From: Pseudoduganella rivuli
GTDB taxonomy: Bacteria > Pseudomonadota > Gammaproteobacteria > Burkholderiales > Burkholderiaceae_D
Assembly (NCBI RefSeq): GCF_009674485.1
Contig: NZ_WKJJ01000008.1
Location: 124,001 to 188,000, forward strand
DNA: 64,000 bases
Direction of reading: 5' to 3'
The position numbers and the translations under genes were made by a program. Positions 28,291-36,532 of this stretch are shown here, piece after piece (position 1 is the stretch's first letter; each line of letters starts with the position of its first letter). Below the pieces are notes generated by a model, which saw nothing but the letters and a program-made list of their open reading frames with translations, did not search any database and was not told the DNA's origin.

Positions 28291-29319
28291 TTGGGAGACA
28301 CCAGCGCAGCCCCTGTCCAGCAGGCAGGATTCAATACCCGGCGCCTCGGCGAAGCGCTGGCCGAATTCGCTTCCGGCCCGGTCAACTTTCATGGACTGGT
28401 GATCCTGCGCCATGGGGTGCTCGTGGCGGAAAGTTACCGGACCGGCAGGGACCGTGGACTGTACCAGCTGCTTCTGCGCAAGCGCCGGTTCGATGCGTCA
28501 CAGCTGCATGACATGCGCTCCGTGACCCGCTCCGTCATCGGGCTGTTGTGGGGCATCGCGGCCACCCAGGGCAAAGTCCCGGGCATGGATACGCCGGTCA
28601 TGGCGCTGTATCCCGAACTGAAGCGGCTGGCGCTGCGCGGCAAGGAAACCGTCACCGTGCGCCATTTGCTGACCAACACCTGCGGCCTGTCATGGCGCGA
28701 AATCAATGCCGGCACGCTGTTCAACCACGAACTGCGGCTGTACTGGCGGACCTATGCGCCGTATCTGTTCCGCCGTCCCTTGGCGACGCCGCCCGGCATG
28801 CGTTTCAATTACAACGGGTGCTGCACGTCGCTGCTGGCGGAACTCCTGGCAAAGCACACCGGCATGACCCTGACGGAATTCGCGCGCATCCACTTGTTCG
28901 AACCGCTTGGGATCACGCAATGGGAATGGCGCAAGGACTTACGGGGCCGGCCGCTGGCGTTTTCCGGCCTGCGCCTGCGGCCGGCGGACCTGGCCCGCAT
29001 CGGCCAGTTTGTGCTGCAACGGGGCCAGTGGCAGGGACGCCAGTTGCTGCCGGCAGCGTGGGTCGATGAAGCGATCCGCCCCCATGTCGACACCGGCGAC
29101 GGCCGCCAGTATGGCTACCACTGGTGGCTGGGCAAGGTCGACGCCATCGGGCGCCCGCACCAGTGGGTCGGCGCCATCGGCAATGGCGGCCAGCGCCTGT
29201 ACATCGTGCCGGCGCTGGACCTGGCCGTGGCCATCACGGCCGGCGCTTACAACTCGCACGCGATCAGCCAGCATTGCACCGCGCTGCTGAAGAAAATCGC
29301 CGCCGCGGTCGAGCATTGA
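28291..29319 (+). CDS. Class C beta-lactamase-like serine hydrolase with an altered SxxK motif
   Basis: The 342-residue protein has the serine-hydrolase fold of class C beta-lactamase relatives: MRSVTRSVIGLLWGIA, LLTNTCGLSW, PGMRFNYNGC, and GYHWWLGK with a late IGNGGQRLYIVP. The usual SxxK reads SVTR (Ser77, Arg80), so the general-base lysine is replaced by arginine. No signal peptide is evident. The start is a TTG at 28291 with AGGAG six bases upstream and no better ATG nearby. Activity may be reduced or different from an esterase or peptidase. Confidence 0.8.
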   Translation: MGDTSAAPVQQAGFNTRRLGEALAEFASGPVNFHGLVILRHGVLVAESYRTGRDRGLYQLLLRKRRFDASQLHDMRSVTRSVIGLLWGIAATQGKVPGMDTPVMALYPELKRLALRGKETVTVRHLLTNTCGLSWREINAGTLFNHELRLYWRTYAPYLFRRPLATPPGMRFNYNGCCTSLLAELLAKHTGMTLTEFARIHLFEPLGITQWEWRKDLRGRPLAFSGLRLRPADLARIGQFVLQRGQWQGRQLLPAAWVDEAIRPHVDTGDGRQYGYHWWLGKVDAIGRPHQWVGAIGNGGQRLYIVPALDLAVAITAGAYNSHAISQHCTALLKKIAAAVEH

Positions 29320-29332
29320 CGGGCGCCCGCCT

Positions 29333-30811
29333 TTACTTGTAATCGAAGCCGAAGATATCCCTGAAGCGCTGCCGTTGCGCCGCCGTGGCATCCGCACGTG
29401 GCGTAATGTCGTGCTCCAGCATGAACAGGAAGTGTTCATAGTCGAACCCCAGTTCTTCCATCACCGGCTTCAAGTCATAGGGTTCGGTGGTGGCGACGAT
29501 CCGTTGCAGCAGCGGTCCCAGGTCGACACCGCCCACCTGCTTCGCCACGCGCACGATATCCGCATGGGTGTAGGTTTTCCCCGGCTGCGCGAATTCCGCA
29601 TACAGCGCCTTCATCACGTCGGGCAAACCCACCTTGTTGCCGGTGGCGCGCCGCAATTCCACATCCATCGCCAGGCCGGCAATCGATCCGCCGCCGTACA
29701 CCAGCAGCCAGGCATTATGCTTGTCCTTGACGGCTTCCTGCACGGTCGACTTCAATCCCTGCCCCTGGCGCGCCACGCTCTGGCCCCGCCCCAGGTTTTC
29801 CAGGAAGCGGGTCACGTGCGCCTGGTCGAACATGCCATTGCGCGCCATCGTGGTGACGGTCAGGTAATCCGTGACGCCTTCCTTGAACCATTCTTCGGAC
29901 GGCTGCGCCGGCACCAGCGAATGGCCGTTCCAGAAGTGCAGCAATTCGTGCGCCATGACACGGCCCCAGAACGGGCGCGTCATGGCATTGATGTCGCCTT
30001 TCAGGAACTGGCTGAAACTGCCGGCAAACGCGCCGCCGTCCCCCGTGGCGCCGGGATTGGCGACGATCAGGTAGCGTTCAGCCAGCGGCGGGCGGCCGAA
30101 CAGCGCCACGTAACTGGCCAACTGGCGTTCGATCAGCTCGCGCATCATGGCGCGCTGCGGCCAGTGGCGCTTGCCCAGCACCAGTGAAATCCGCATGCCG
30201 CCCGACGTGAACTGTTCCTGCTGCGCCGTGCCGAGGAACAGCGCATTGTTGACCAGTTCGCGCCGCGTATCGGCCGTGAACACATTCGGCGCCCCGGCCT
30301 GCTTCCACGGCGTGCGCGCGGTCCAGCCCTTGGGCAAGTCGAATTCCACGCGGGTCTGGCCCGGCATTTTTTCGCCCGGGACCAGGAACAGGTAATAGCC
30401 GATCGCCATCACGCCTTCGTCCGTGTGGTACAGCACTTCTTCCTGGCCGCCCGGCCAGTCGTACTTGTCGTGCTCCAGCCGCACGTCGTAGCTGAGCCGG
30501 ACGCGGCGGTCGCCCTGCAACGTATATTCACCCTCCCCCTTGTCCGTGACGGCAATCGGCTTGCCGTCCATGGACCGCACATCGAGCTTGTCGATGAACG
30601 TGGCCTGGCCGTTTTTCAGCCCGGGAATCGGGAACGCGTTGAACATGGCCAGTTCCTGGCCTTCGATCCAGACGTCCGCTTCCACGTGGGCGCGCTGCGC
30701 ATCGGCGTCGATGCGCACCTTGTAGTGGTTCGGTTGCTGGTCCCAGGCGAATGCGGAGTGCGCCAATCCCAGTGCGCAGCCCAGCACGGCTGCCAGCAAG
30801 GTCTTTTTCAT
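29333..30811 (-). CDS. Exported M61/M1-like zinc metallopeptidase
   Basis: The 492-residue protein has a signal peptide (MKKTLLAAVLGCALGLAHSAFA), a beta-rich N-terminal domain and a gluzincin catalytic site, MAHELLHFWNGH followed by EEWFKEGVTDYL. This is the HExxH plus downstream glutamate arrangement of glycyl aminopeptidases (M61) and M1 enzymes. It would trim peptides in the periplasm. The ATG at 30811 follows GGGGGA; an ATG four codons earlier overlaps that site. It is monocistronic, divergent from the RDD operon. Confidence 0.8.
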   Translation of the reverse strand: MKKTLLAAVLGCALGLAHSAFAWDQQPNHYKVRIDADAQRAHVEADVWIEGQELAMFNAFPIPGLKNGQATFIDKLDVRSMDGKPIAVTDKGEGEYTLQGDRRVRLSYDVRLEHDKYDWPGGQEEVLYHTDEGVMAIGYYLFLVPGEKMPGQTRVEFDLPKGWTARTPWKQAGAPNVFTADTRRELVNNALFLGTAQQEQFTSGGMRISLVLGKRHWPQRAMMRELIERQLASYVALFGRPPLAERYLIVANPGATGDGGAFAGSFSQFLKGDINAMTRPFWGRVMAHELLHFWNGHSLVPAQPSEEWFKEGVTDYLTVTTMARNGMFDQAHVTRFLENLGRGQSVARQGQGLKSTVQEAVKDKHNAWLLVYGGGSIAGLAMDVELRRATGNKVGLPDVMKALYAEFAQPGKTYTHADIVRVAKQVGGVDLGPLLQRIVATTEPYDLKPVMEELGFDYEHFLFMLEHDITPRADATAAQRQRFRDIFGFDYK

Positions 30812-30998
30812 TTTATCCCCCATGGTTTTAAGGTCCGCACTGTAGCGGCGCCAGCGGTTTGCCGGCCAGTATCACGCGACAGGATGCACAAGCAGCGGAA
30901 CAGGCTGCACAAAATCGCGGAAAACCATCGCCTTTTTGCTTTTTATCTAACTATTTCTTGGTTACAATCAAATTCCTTTTCTCACGGCACCACTTACC

Positions 30999-31682
30999 TT
31001 GATCGATGGCCGCCTATCGCTGACGACGCCGGAAGGCACCCGCTTACTGCTGACCCCGGCAGGCCCGGCCGCGCGCGCCTGGGCCTGGGCCATCGATTTC
31101 CTCGTGTGGCTGGTCTTCATCGTCGGCGTCACGATGCTGCTGCCGCGCTTCAAACTGGCGCAAGGCTTGTTCCTGATCGTGCTGTTCGCCAGCTACTGGG
31201 GCTATCCCATCCTGTGCGAAGTGTATTGCCGTGGCCAGACCCTGGGCAAGCGCATCATGGGACTGGAAGTGCGGCGCGCCAACGGCTTGCCGGTGGGCTG
31301 GCGCGATTCCACGCTGCGCAACCTGATGCTGGTGGCCGATTTCATGCCCATGCTGTACGCGACGGGCCTGCTGGCGATGCTGTTCGACCGCCAGTTCCGC
31401 CGCCTGGGCGATATCGTGGCGGGCACCCTGGTGGTGTACCGCGACAAGCCGCCGGTAAGGCACACCACCGCGGCCGGCGACGAACCCGTGGCGCCACAAC
31501 CGCTGCCCTTCCCGCTGCCGCCGCACCAGCAGCGCGCGCTGGCCGACCTGTTCGAGCGGGAAAGCACGCTGCCGCGCGCCCGGATGGAAGAACTGGGCGA
31601 TATCGCCGAGCCGCTGACGGGCGCCACCGGCGCCGAGTCGCTGGAGCGCCTGCGCGCGTTTGCCGCGGGACTACGCCTGTGA
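30999..31682 (+). CDS. RDD-family membrane protein, first gene of the MoxR operon
   Basis: The 227-residue protein has three or four membrane segments and RDD features: ARAWAWAIDFLVW, YCRGQTLGKRIMGLEV, and FRRLGDIVAGTLVVYRD. A hydrophilic C-terminal tail of about 80 residues follows. RDD proteins are small membrane proteins, some linked to ion transport. The start is TTG at 30999, giving the MID... N-terminus. TACAAT (30963-30968) is a good -10 with no clear -35. It leads a run of six genes with 10-bp gaps or overlaps. Confidence 0.82.
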   Translation: MIDGRLSLTTPEGTRLLLTPAGPAARAWAWAIDFLVWLVFIVGVTMLLPRFKLAQGLFLIVLFASYWGYPILCEVYCRGQTLGKRIMGLEVRRANGLPVGWRDSTLRNLMLVADFMPMLYATGLLAMLFDRQFRRLGDIVAGTLVVYRDKPPVRHTTAAGDEPVAPQPLPFPLPPHQQRALADLFERESTLPRARMEELGDIAEPLTGATGAESLERLRAFAAGLRL

Positions 31683-31692
31683 GACCGCCACC

Positions 31693-32658
31693 ATGAAGCA
31701 GCAACAGTTCGAACAACAGCACGGCGCGCTGTGGGAAGACATTGCCGCCATCCTGGAAAACCGTTCGCCGCAGCCCGGCGCGTTGCCCGCGCTGTACCGC
31801 CGCCTGTCACAATGCCTGGCGCTGGCCGAACAGCGCGGCTATTCGCCTGCGCTGACCGATTACCTGCACGCGCTGTCGTCCGAATGCCACCAGCGGCTGT
31901 ACGGCACGGTGGCGGAGCGCCCGCGCGCGCTGCTGCAATGGATGCTGCACGATTTCCCCTGCCGCGTGCGGGCCGAGTGGCGGCTGTTTGCGGCGGCGTC
32001 GCTGGCATTCTGGGGCGTGGCGCTGATGCTGGGATGGCTGGTATGGCAGCAGCCACAGTGGGCGTACAGCTTTATCGAACCGCACCAGCTGGAACGCATG
32101 CGCCAGATGTACAGCCCGGGCAATGTGCGCATGGGACGGGGCGGCGCCGAAGGCGACGTCATGATGTTCGGCGTCTATATCTGGAATAACGTGTCGATCG
32201 GTTTCCGCACGTTTGCAGGCGGGATCTTTGGCGGCTTGCCCGCCCTGTTCAGCCTGGCCTTCAACGGCGTCCATATCGGCATCGTCGCCGCCTGGCTGTC
32301 GCGCGACCCGGCCACCATCGGCAATTTCTGGTCGTTCGTCATTACCCACGGCAGTTTTGAAATCACGGGGCTGACCCTGTCCGGCATGGCCGGCATGCGC
32401 CTGGGCCTGGCGCTGCTGGCGCCCGGTCGCATGACGCGCCGCCATGCGCTGCTGGCCGCCAGCCGCGCCATGTTCCCCGTCACGGCAGGCGCGGCGCTGC
32501 TGACCGTGCTGGCGGCGTTTGTCGAAGCCTTCTGGTCGGCCAGCACGACCATCAGTCCGGCCATCAAATACACGGTCGGCGCAGGCTGCTGGATCGGCGT
32601 CATCGCCTTTTTCGTGCTGGCCGGCCGCACGCGGGTGAAAGGCGGCGATGCAGCTTGA
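31693..32658 (+). CDS. SpoIIM-family (stage II sporulation protein M) membrane protein
   Basis: The 321-residue protein has a cytoplasmic N-terminal part (1-105) and five or so hydrophobic segments, with the family blocks MMFGVYIWNNVSIGFRTFAGGIFGGLPAL and ITHGSFEITGLTLSGMAGMRLG. In spore formers SpoIIM works with SpoIIDP at the engulfing septum. In non-sporing bacteria relatives occur with MoxR, DUF58 and DUF4129 genes, and their role is unknown. It starts 10 bp after the RDD stop and overlaps the next gene by 11 bp. Confidence 0.85.
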   Translation: MKQQQFEQQHGALWEDIAAILENRSPQPGALPALYRRLSQCLALAEQRGYSPALTDYLHALSSECHQRLYGTVAERPRALLQWMLHDFPCRVRAEWRLFAAASLAFWGVALMLGWLVWQQPQWAYSFIEPHQLERMRQMYSPGNVRMGRGGAEGDVMMFGVYIWNNVSIGFRTFAGGIFGGLPALFSLAFNGVHIGIVAAWLSRDPATIGNFWSFVITHGSFEITGLTLSGMAGMRLGLALLAPGRMTRRHALLAASRAMFPVTAGAALLTVLAAFVEAFWSASTTISPAIKYTVGAGCWIGVIAFFVLAGRTRVKGGDAA

Positions 32659-34237
32659 CCGTATCACCATCGCCCTGCGGCCACGGCCCGCGCGGCAGGC
32701 GCTGGACCTGGGCTTTGCGCTGCTGCATGCGCGCGCCGCCACGGTCTACAAGGCATGGCTGGCGCTGTGGCTGCCGTTGATCGCGGTTGCCATGGCGCTG
32801 ACGGCGGCTCTGCCCGACTATGCGGCGCTGTGGTTCCTGCTGCCGTGGTGGTTCAAGCCCCTGCTGGAGCGCGCCCCGCTGTACGTGCTGTCGCGCCAGG
32901 TGTTTGGCGAAGAAGTCACGTGGCGCCAGGCCGTGCGCGCATGGCCGGGACAGCTGGGTGGCGGCTGGATACGGATGCTGACGTGGTGGCGCCCCGTGAT
33001 GGCGGGGCGCGGACTGTATCAGCCGGTATGGCAGCTGGAGCAGGCGCGCGGCGCGGCGGCCAGCAAGCGGCGCGATGTGATCGGGCGCGATGGCGCGGGA
33101 CGCGCCGCCTACATGTTCGGCCTCGCGTGCGCACATTTCGAAATCGTGTTGCAAGTAGGGATGCTGGCGTTCGTCGGCATGTTCACCAGCGAAGACCAGT
33201 TCAAGGTGTTTTCATATATGGCGGGGCGCGACAGCGACAGCATGGCGATGCTGTTGCTGCCGTTGGCCTGCTACGCGATTGGCGGCGCCATCGTGGGTCC
33301 GGTCTATACCGCGTGCTGTTTCACGCTGTACCTGAGCCGGCGCGCCGCGCTCGAAGCGTGGGATATCGAACTGGTGCTGCGCCAGATCCAGGCGCCGGGC
33401 GAGCGCCGCAGCGGCACTGGCCAGTCCGTGGCGGCCTGGCTGCTGGCGCCGCTGGCGCTGGTGCTGGCCACGTGGCTGCCGGCGCCGCCCGCGCAGGCGG
33501 CGGACACTGCCCAGGAACCCGCTGCGCGCGCATCGAATTGCGCCAGCATGCCCGTATTGTTCCCGGCCGAGCGCTTCGGCGCGCGCGACGAGGAACAGCA
33601 CAAGCTGCGGCAGGACATTGACGACATCTATGCAGGCGACGATTTGCGCGGCTACGATTGCGCGCCCACCTGGCGCATGAAAAAGGGCGACCAGCCGAAG
33701 CAGCCCGTGAAACCATCCGCCGCGCCGGACCTGTCGCTGCTGGCAGCGATCATCCGCGCCATGCTGATTGCCGCCGCCATCGGCCTGTGCGCGTGGCTGC
33801 TGTACCGCTACGGCGACCGGTTGCGCGCACTGTTGCCGCGCACCGTGCCGCCCCTGCCCGCGACGGAAATCGCCGGCCTCGATATCCGCGCCGAAAGTCT
33901 GCCGGACGACGTGACGGCGGAGGTGCGCGCGCTGTGGGAACAGGGCGACCGGCGCGGCGCGCTGGCGCTGCTGTACCGCGCCACCCTGTCGCGCCTGGTG
34001 CAGCGCCACGGCGTGCAACTGGCGCAAGGCGCCACCGAAGGCGATTGCCTGCGCGTGGCCGCCCATGCGCTCAACCGCAGGCAACTCGACGAAGCGGGAC
34101 ACGCCGTCATGGCCACCGTCACGCAACTGTGGCTGCAAGGCGCCTACGCAGGCCGCTGGCCGGACGGCGCCGCCGTCAGCGACGCCTGCGCGGCGTGGGA
34201 TGCGCGCTGGCGCGCCCCCGCCGGGAGCGGCGCATGA
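32648..34237 (+). CDS. DUF4129-containing membrane protein
   Basis: The 529-residue protein has an N-terminal multi-pass membrane region (about 30-280, two or three clusters of hydrophobic helices), a periplasmic segment after a VLATWLPAPPAQAADT stretch (with CAS and CAP cysteines near 295 and 335), another membrane helix (about 362-382), and a C-terminal cytoplasmic DUF4129 domain (about 410-515, RALWEQGDRRGALALLYRATLSRLVQRHGV). DUF4129 occurs next to DUF58/MoxR genes and in transglutaminase-linked proteins. It overlaps both neighbours (11 and 4 bp). Confidence 0.82.
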   Translation: MQLDRITIALRPRPARQALDLGFALLHARAATVYKAWLALWLPLIAVAMALTAALPDYAALWFLLPWWFKPLLERAPLYVLSRQVFGEEVTWRQAVRAWPGQLGGGWIRMLTWWRPVMAGRGLYQPVWQLEQARGAAASKRRDVIGRDGAGRAAYMFGLACAHFEIVLQVGMLAFVGMFTSEDQFKVFSYMAGRDSDSMAMLLLPLACYAIGGAIVGPVYTACCFTLYLSRRAALEAWDIELVLRQIQAPGERRSGTGQSVAAWLLAPLALVLATWLPAPPAQAADTAQEPAARASNCASMPVLFPAERFGARDEEQHKLRQDIDDIYAGDDLRGYDCAPTWRMKKGDQPKQPVKPSAAPDLSLLAAIIRAMLIAAAIGLCAWLLYRYGDRLRALLPRTVPPLPATEIAGLDIRAESLPDDVTAEVRALWEQGDRRGALALLYRATLSRLVQRHGVQLAQGATEGDCLRVAAHALNRRQLDEAGHAVMATVTQLWLQGAYAGRWPDGAAVSDACAAWDARWRAPAGSGA

Positions 34238-35559
34238 AAAAACCGGTGCTCAGCAACAGCCTGATCGCAGCGGCAACCGTGCTGCTGGCGGCGCTGTGCA
34301 CATGGCTGTGGTTTGCAGTCATGGAACAAGTGTGGGAGCCGCAGCGCCGCCTGTCTTCCGGCCTGGCCGGCAAACCCATGCTGGCCGCGACGCAATTGCT
34401 GGAGCGGCGCGGCTACCAGGTCGACGTGTACAAGCTGCTGGGCGACGCCAACCTGGATAACCTGCCCGACGGTACGCTGATTTTGGCGGACAACAATGGC
34501 CGCATGAGCGATGCGCAGGCGCGGCAATTGCTGGCGTGGGTCAGGCGCGGCAATACGCTGGTGGCGCAGCCCCGCTGGTCCGGCGGCGATGACAACGACG
34601 ATGAACGCCCTGCGCCGGGCGCGAAGCGCAAATTCCGCCTGAAGCGGCTCGATGAAGAAGATCCGCTGGGTGCGCACGCGGGCGTGACGATGGCGTTTGC
34701 CAATGACATGCGCGACAGCTGCGACACGGGCATCGCGCCGCCCCGCAAGCACAAGCACCCCGCCTCTCCGGACGGGGACGATGATGGTGACGATGATGAA
34801 GACCATGCGGACAGCAGGGAATTCGCCGGCGAATACCAGTTCACCTGCGTCACCGTCCCCGGCGGCAGTTATCCGCTGGTACTGGAAACATCCGACGAAA
34901 TCCTGTCGTCGTTGACGCCAGCCCGCCAGGCCCTGTGGAGCGATCCCGACGCGGTGGCGCTGCGCGCCTATGAAGAAGGCGGTGGCAGACTGGTGATGGT
35001 GGCGGACAATTTCTTCAACAATGCGCGCCTGCCACGCTACGACCATGCGCAACTGTTGCTGGCGCTGGCCGCGCAAAATACCGCGGCAAAGCGCGTCTTC
35101 ATCGTGCAGGACATCAATGCGACGCCGTGGTACCTCGCGCTGTGGCGCAGCGGCAGCATGGCGCTGTCGGCGCTGGCCATCCTGGTGTTGCTGCTGCTGT
35201 GGCGCGCCATGCGCCGCTTCGGCCCGCTGTTGCCGGAGCCAAGCGGTACGCGCCGCGCGCTGCTGGAACATATCGAAGCGTCCGGCAACTGGCTGTGGAA
35301 AGCGCCCGGCGGCCGCGCGCTGCTGCTGGCGGCCGCGCGGCGGGAAACGCTGGCGCTGCTGACGCGCCGCGCTCCCGAGTTGCGCCAGCTGGACGGCAAT
35401 GCGCTGTGCGCGCGGCTGGCCCGGCTGCACGGCATCGATGAAACCGCGCTGCAGGAAGCGCTGCATGCCGAAGCCGGCGCGCACCCTGCCGTGTTTGTGC
35501 GCCAGATCCGGACATTACAACAAGTGAGAACCTCCTATGAACATTCCGAACGACAGTGA
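34234..35559 (+). CDS. DUF4350-containing membrane protein
   Basis: The 441-residue protein has a short N-terminal anchor (10-30), an extracytoplasmic DUF4350 domain (about 45-290, LLERRGYQVDVYKLLGDAN, NGRMSDAQARQLLAWVRRGNTLVA, GGGRLVMVADNFFNN), a second membrane helix (about 310-330), and a cytoplasmic tail. The DUF4350 domain contains an inserted acidic stretch rich in Asp/Glu/His near residues 175-190 (GDDDGDDDEDH) and another near 118. It overlaps the DUF4129 gene by 4 bp and the MoxR gene by 23 bp, so coupling is tight. Confidence 0.82.
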   Translation: MKKPVLSNSLIAAATVLLAALCTWLWFAVMEQVWEPQRRLSSGLAGKPMLAATQLLERRGYQVDVYKLLGDANLDNLPDGTLILADNNGRMSDAQARQLLAWVRRGNTLVAQPRWSGGDDNDDERPAPGAKRKFRLKRLDEEDPLGAHAGVTMAFANDMRDSCDTGIAPPRKHKHPASPDGDDDGDDDEDHADSREFAGEYQFTCVTVPGGSYPLVLETSDEILSSLTPARQALWSDPDAVALRAYEEGGGRLVMVADNFFNNARLPRYDHAQLLLALAAQNTAAKRVFIVQDINATPWYLALWRSGSMALSALAILVLLLLWRAMRRFGPLLPEPSGTRRALLEHIEASGNWLWKAPGGRALLLAAARRETLALLTRRAPELRQLDGNALCARLARLHGIDETALQEALHAEAGAHPAVFVRQIRTLQQVRTSYEHSERQ

Positions 35560-36532
35560 CGCCATCAGCCCTGAACGCTTGCAGCAGGCGCTCGATATCG
35601 TGCGCCGCATCGGCGAGGAAATCCGCCGCGCCGTCATCGGCCAGCATGACGTCATCGACCAGGTGCTGGCCTGCATGCTGGCCGGCGGCCACGTATTGAT
35701 CGAAGGCGTGCCGGGGCTGGGTAAAACCCTGCTGGTGCGGGCGCTGGCGAAAACCTTCGCCGGCGACTTTTCCCGCATCCAGTTCACGCCCGACCTGATG
35801 CCGGCCGACGTCATGGGCCACGCCGTGTTCGACTTGAAGAACCAGAGTTTTTCCGTGCGCAAGGGTCCCGTGTTCGCGCACCTGCTGCTGGCCGATGAAA
35901 TCAACCGCGCGCCGGCCAAGACCCAGTCCGCGCTGCTGGAAGCCATGCAGGAGCGGCAAGTGACGATTGAAGGGGAGTCGCACCCGCTGGCGCCGCCCTT
36001 CATGGTGCTGGCCACGCAAAACCCGCTGGAAAACGAGGGCACCTATCCCTTGCCGGAAGCGCAACTGGACCGCTTCCTTGTCAAGGTGCGCATTGCCTAT
36101 CCATCCGAGCAGGAAGAACAGGACATGCTGGGCGCCGTCACGCGCAATCGCGTGGGCGACGGCCTCGACGTGGCCGCCGTCGCCACGCTGGTGCGGCCCG
36201 ATACCATCGTCGCGCTGCAACAGTTGACGGCGCGCATCCGCGTCGACGACAGCGTGGCCAATTATGCGGTGCGGCTGGTGCGCGCCACGCGCGACTGGGC
36301 CGGCATCGCGATTGGCGCCGGGCCGCGCGGCAGCATCGCGCTGGTGCGGCTGGCGCGCGCCATGGCGCTGCTGGCGGGCCGCGATTACGTGACGCCCGAC
36401 GATATCAAGCAAGCCGCGCTGCCCGTGCTGCGCCACCGCATCGCGATTTCGCCGGACAGCGAACTCGATGGCCTGAACGCGGACCAGCTGCTGTCCGCAC
36501 TGGTGCAGCAAATCGCGGCGCCGCGCGCATGA
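35537..36532 (+). CDS. MoxR-family AAA+ ATPase
   Basis: The 331-residue protein is a full-length MoxR ATPase: Walker A GVPGLGKT near 57, Walker B LLLADEINRAP near 115, and sensor ATQNPLENEGTYPLPEAQLDRF. A C-terminal lid follows, with DDIKQAALPVLRHRI. MoxR ATPases act as chaperones for maturation of enzyme or membrane complexes, usually with a VWA-bearing partner; here DUF58 is the partner candidate. It overlaps both neighbours (23 bp and 4 bp). Confidence 0.93.
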   Translation: MNIPNDSDAISPERLQQALDIVRRIGEEIRRAVIGQHDVIDQVLACMLAGGHVLIEGVPGLGKTLLVRALAKTFAGDFSRIQFTPDLMPADVMGHAVFDLKNQSFSVRKGPVFAHLLLADEINRAPAKTQSALLEAMQERQVTIEGESHPLAPPFMVLATQNPLENEGTYPLPEAQLDRFLVKVRIAYPSEQEEQDMLGAVTRNRVGDGLDVAAVATLVRPDTIVALQQLTARIRVDDSVANYAVRLVRATRDWAGIAIGAGPRGSIALVRLARAMALLAGRDYVTPDDIKQAALPVLRHRIAISPDSELDGLNADQLLSALVQQIAAPRA

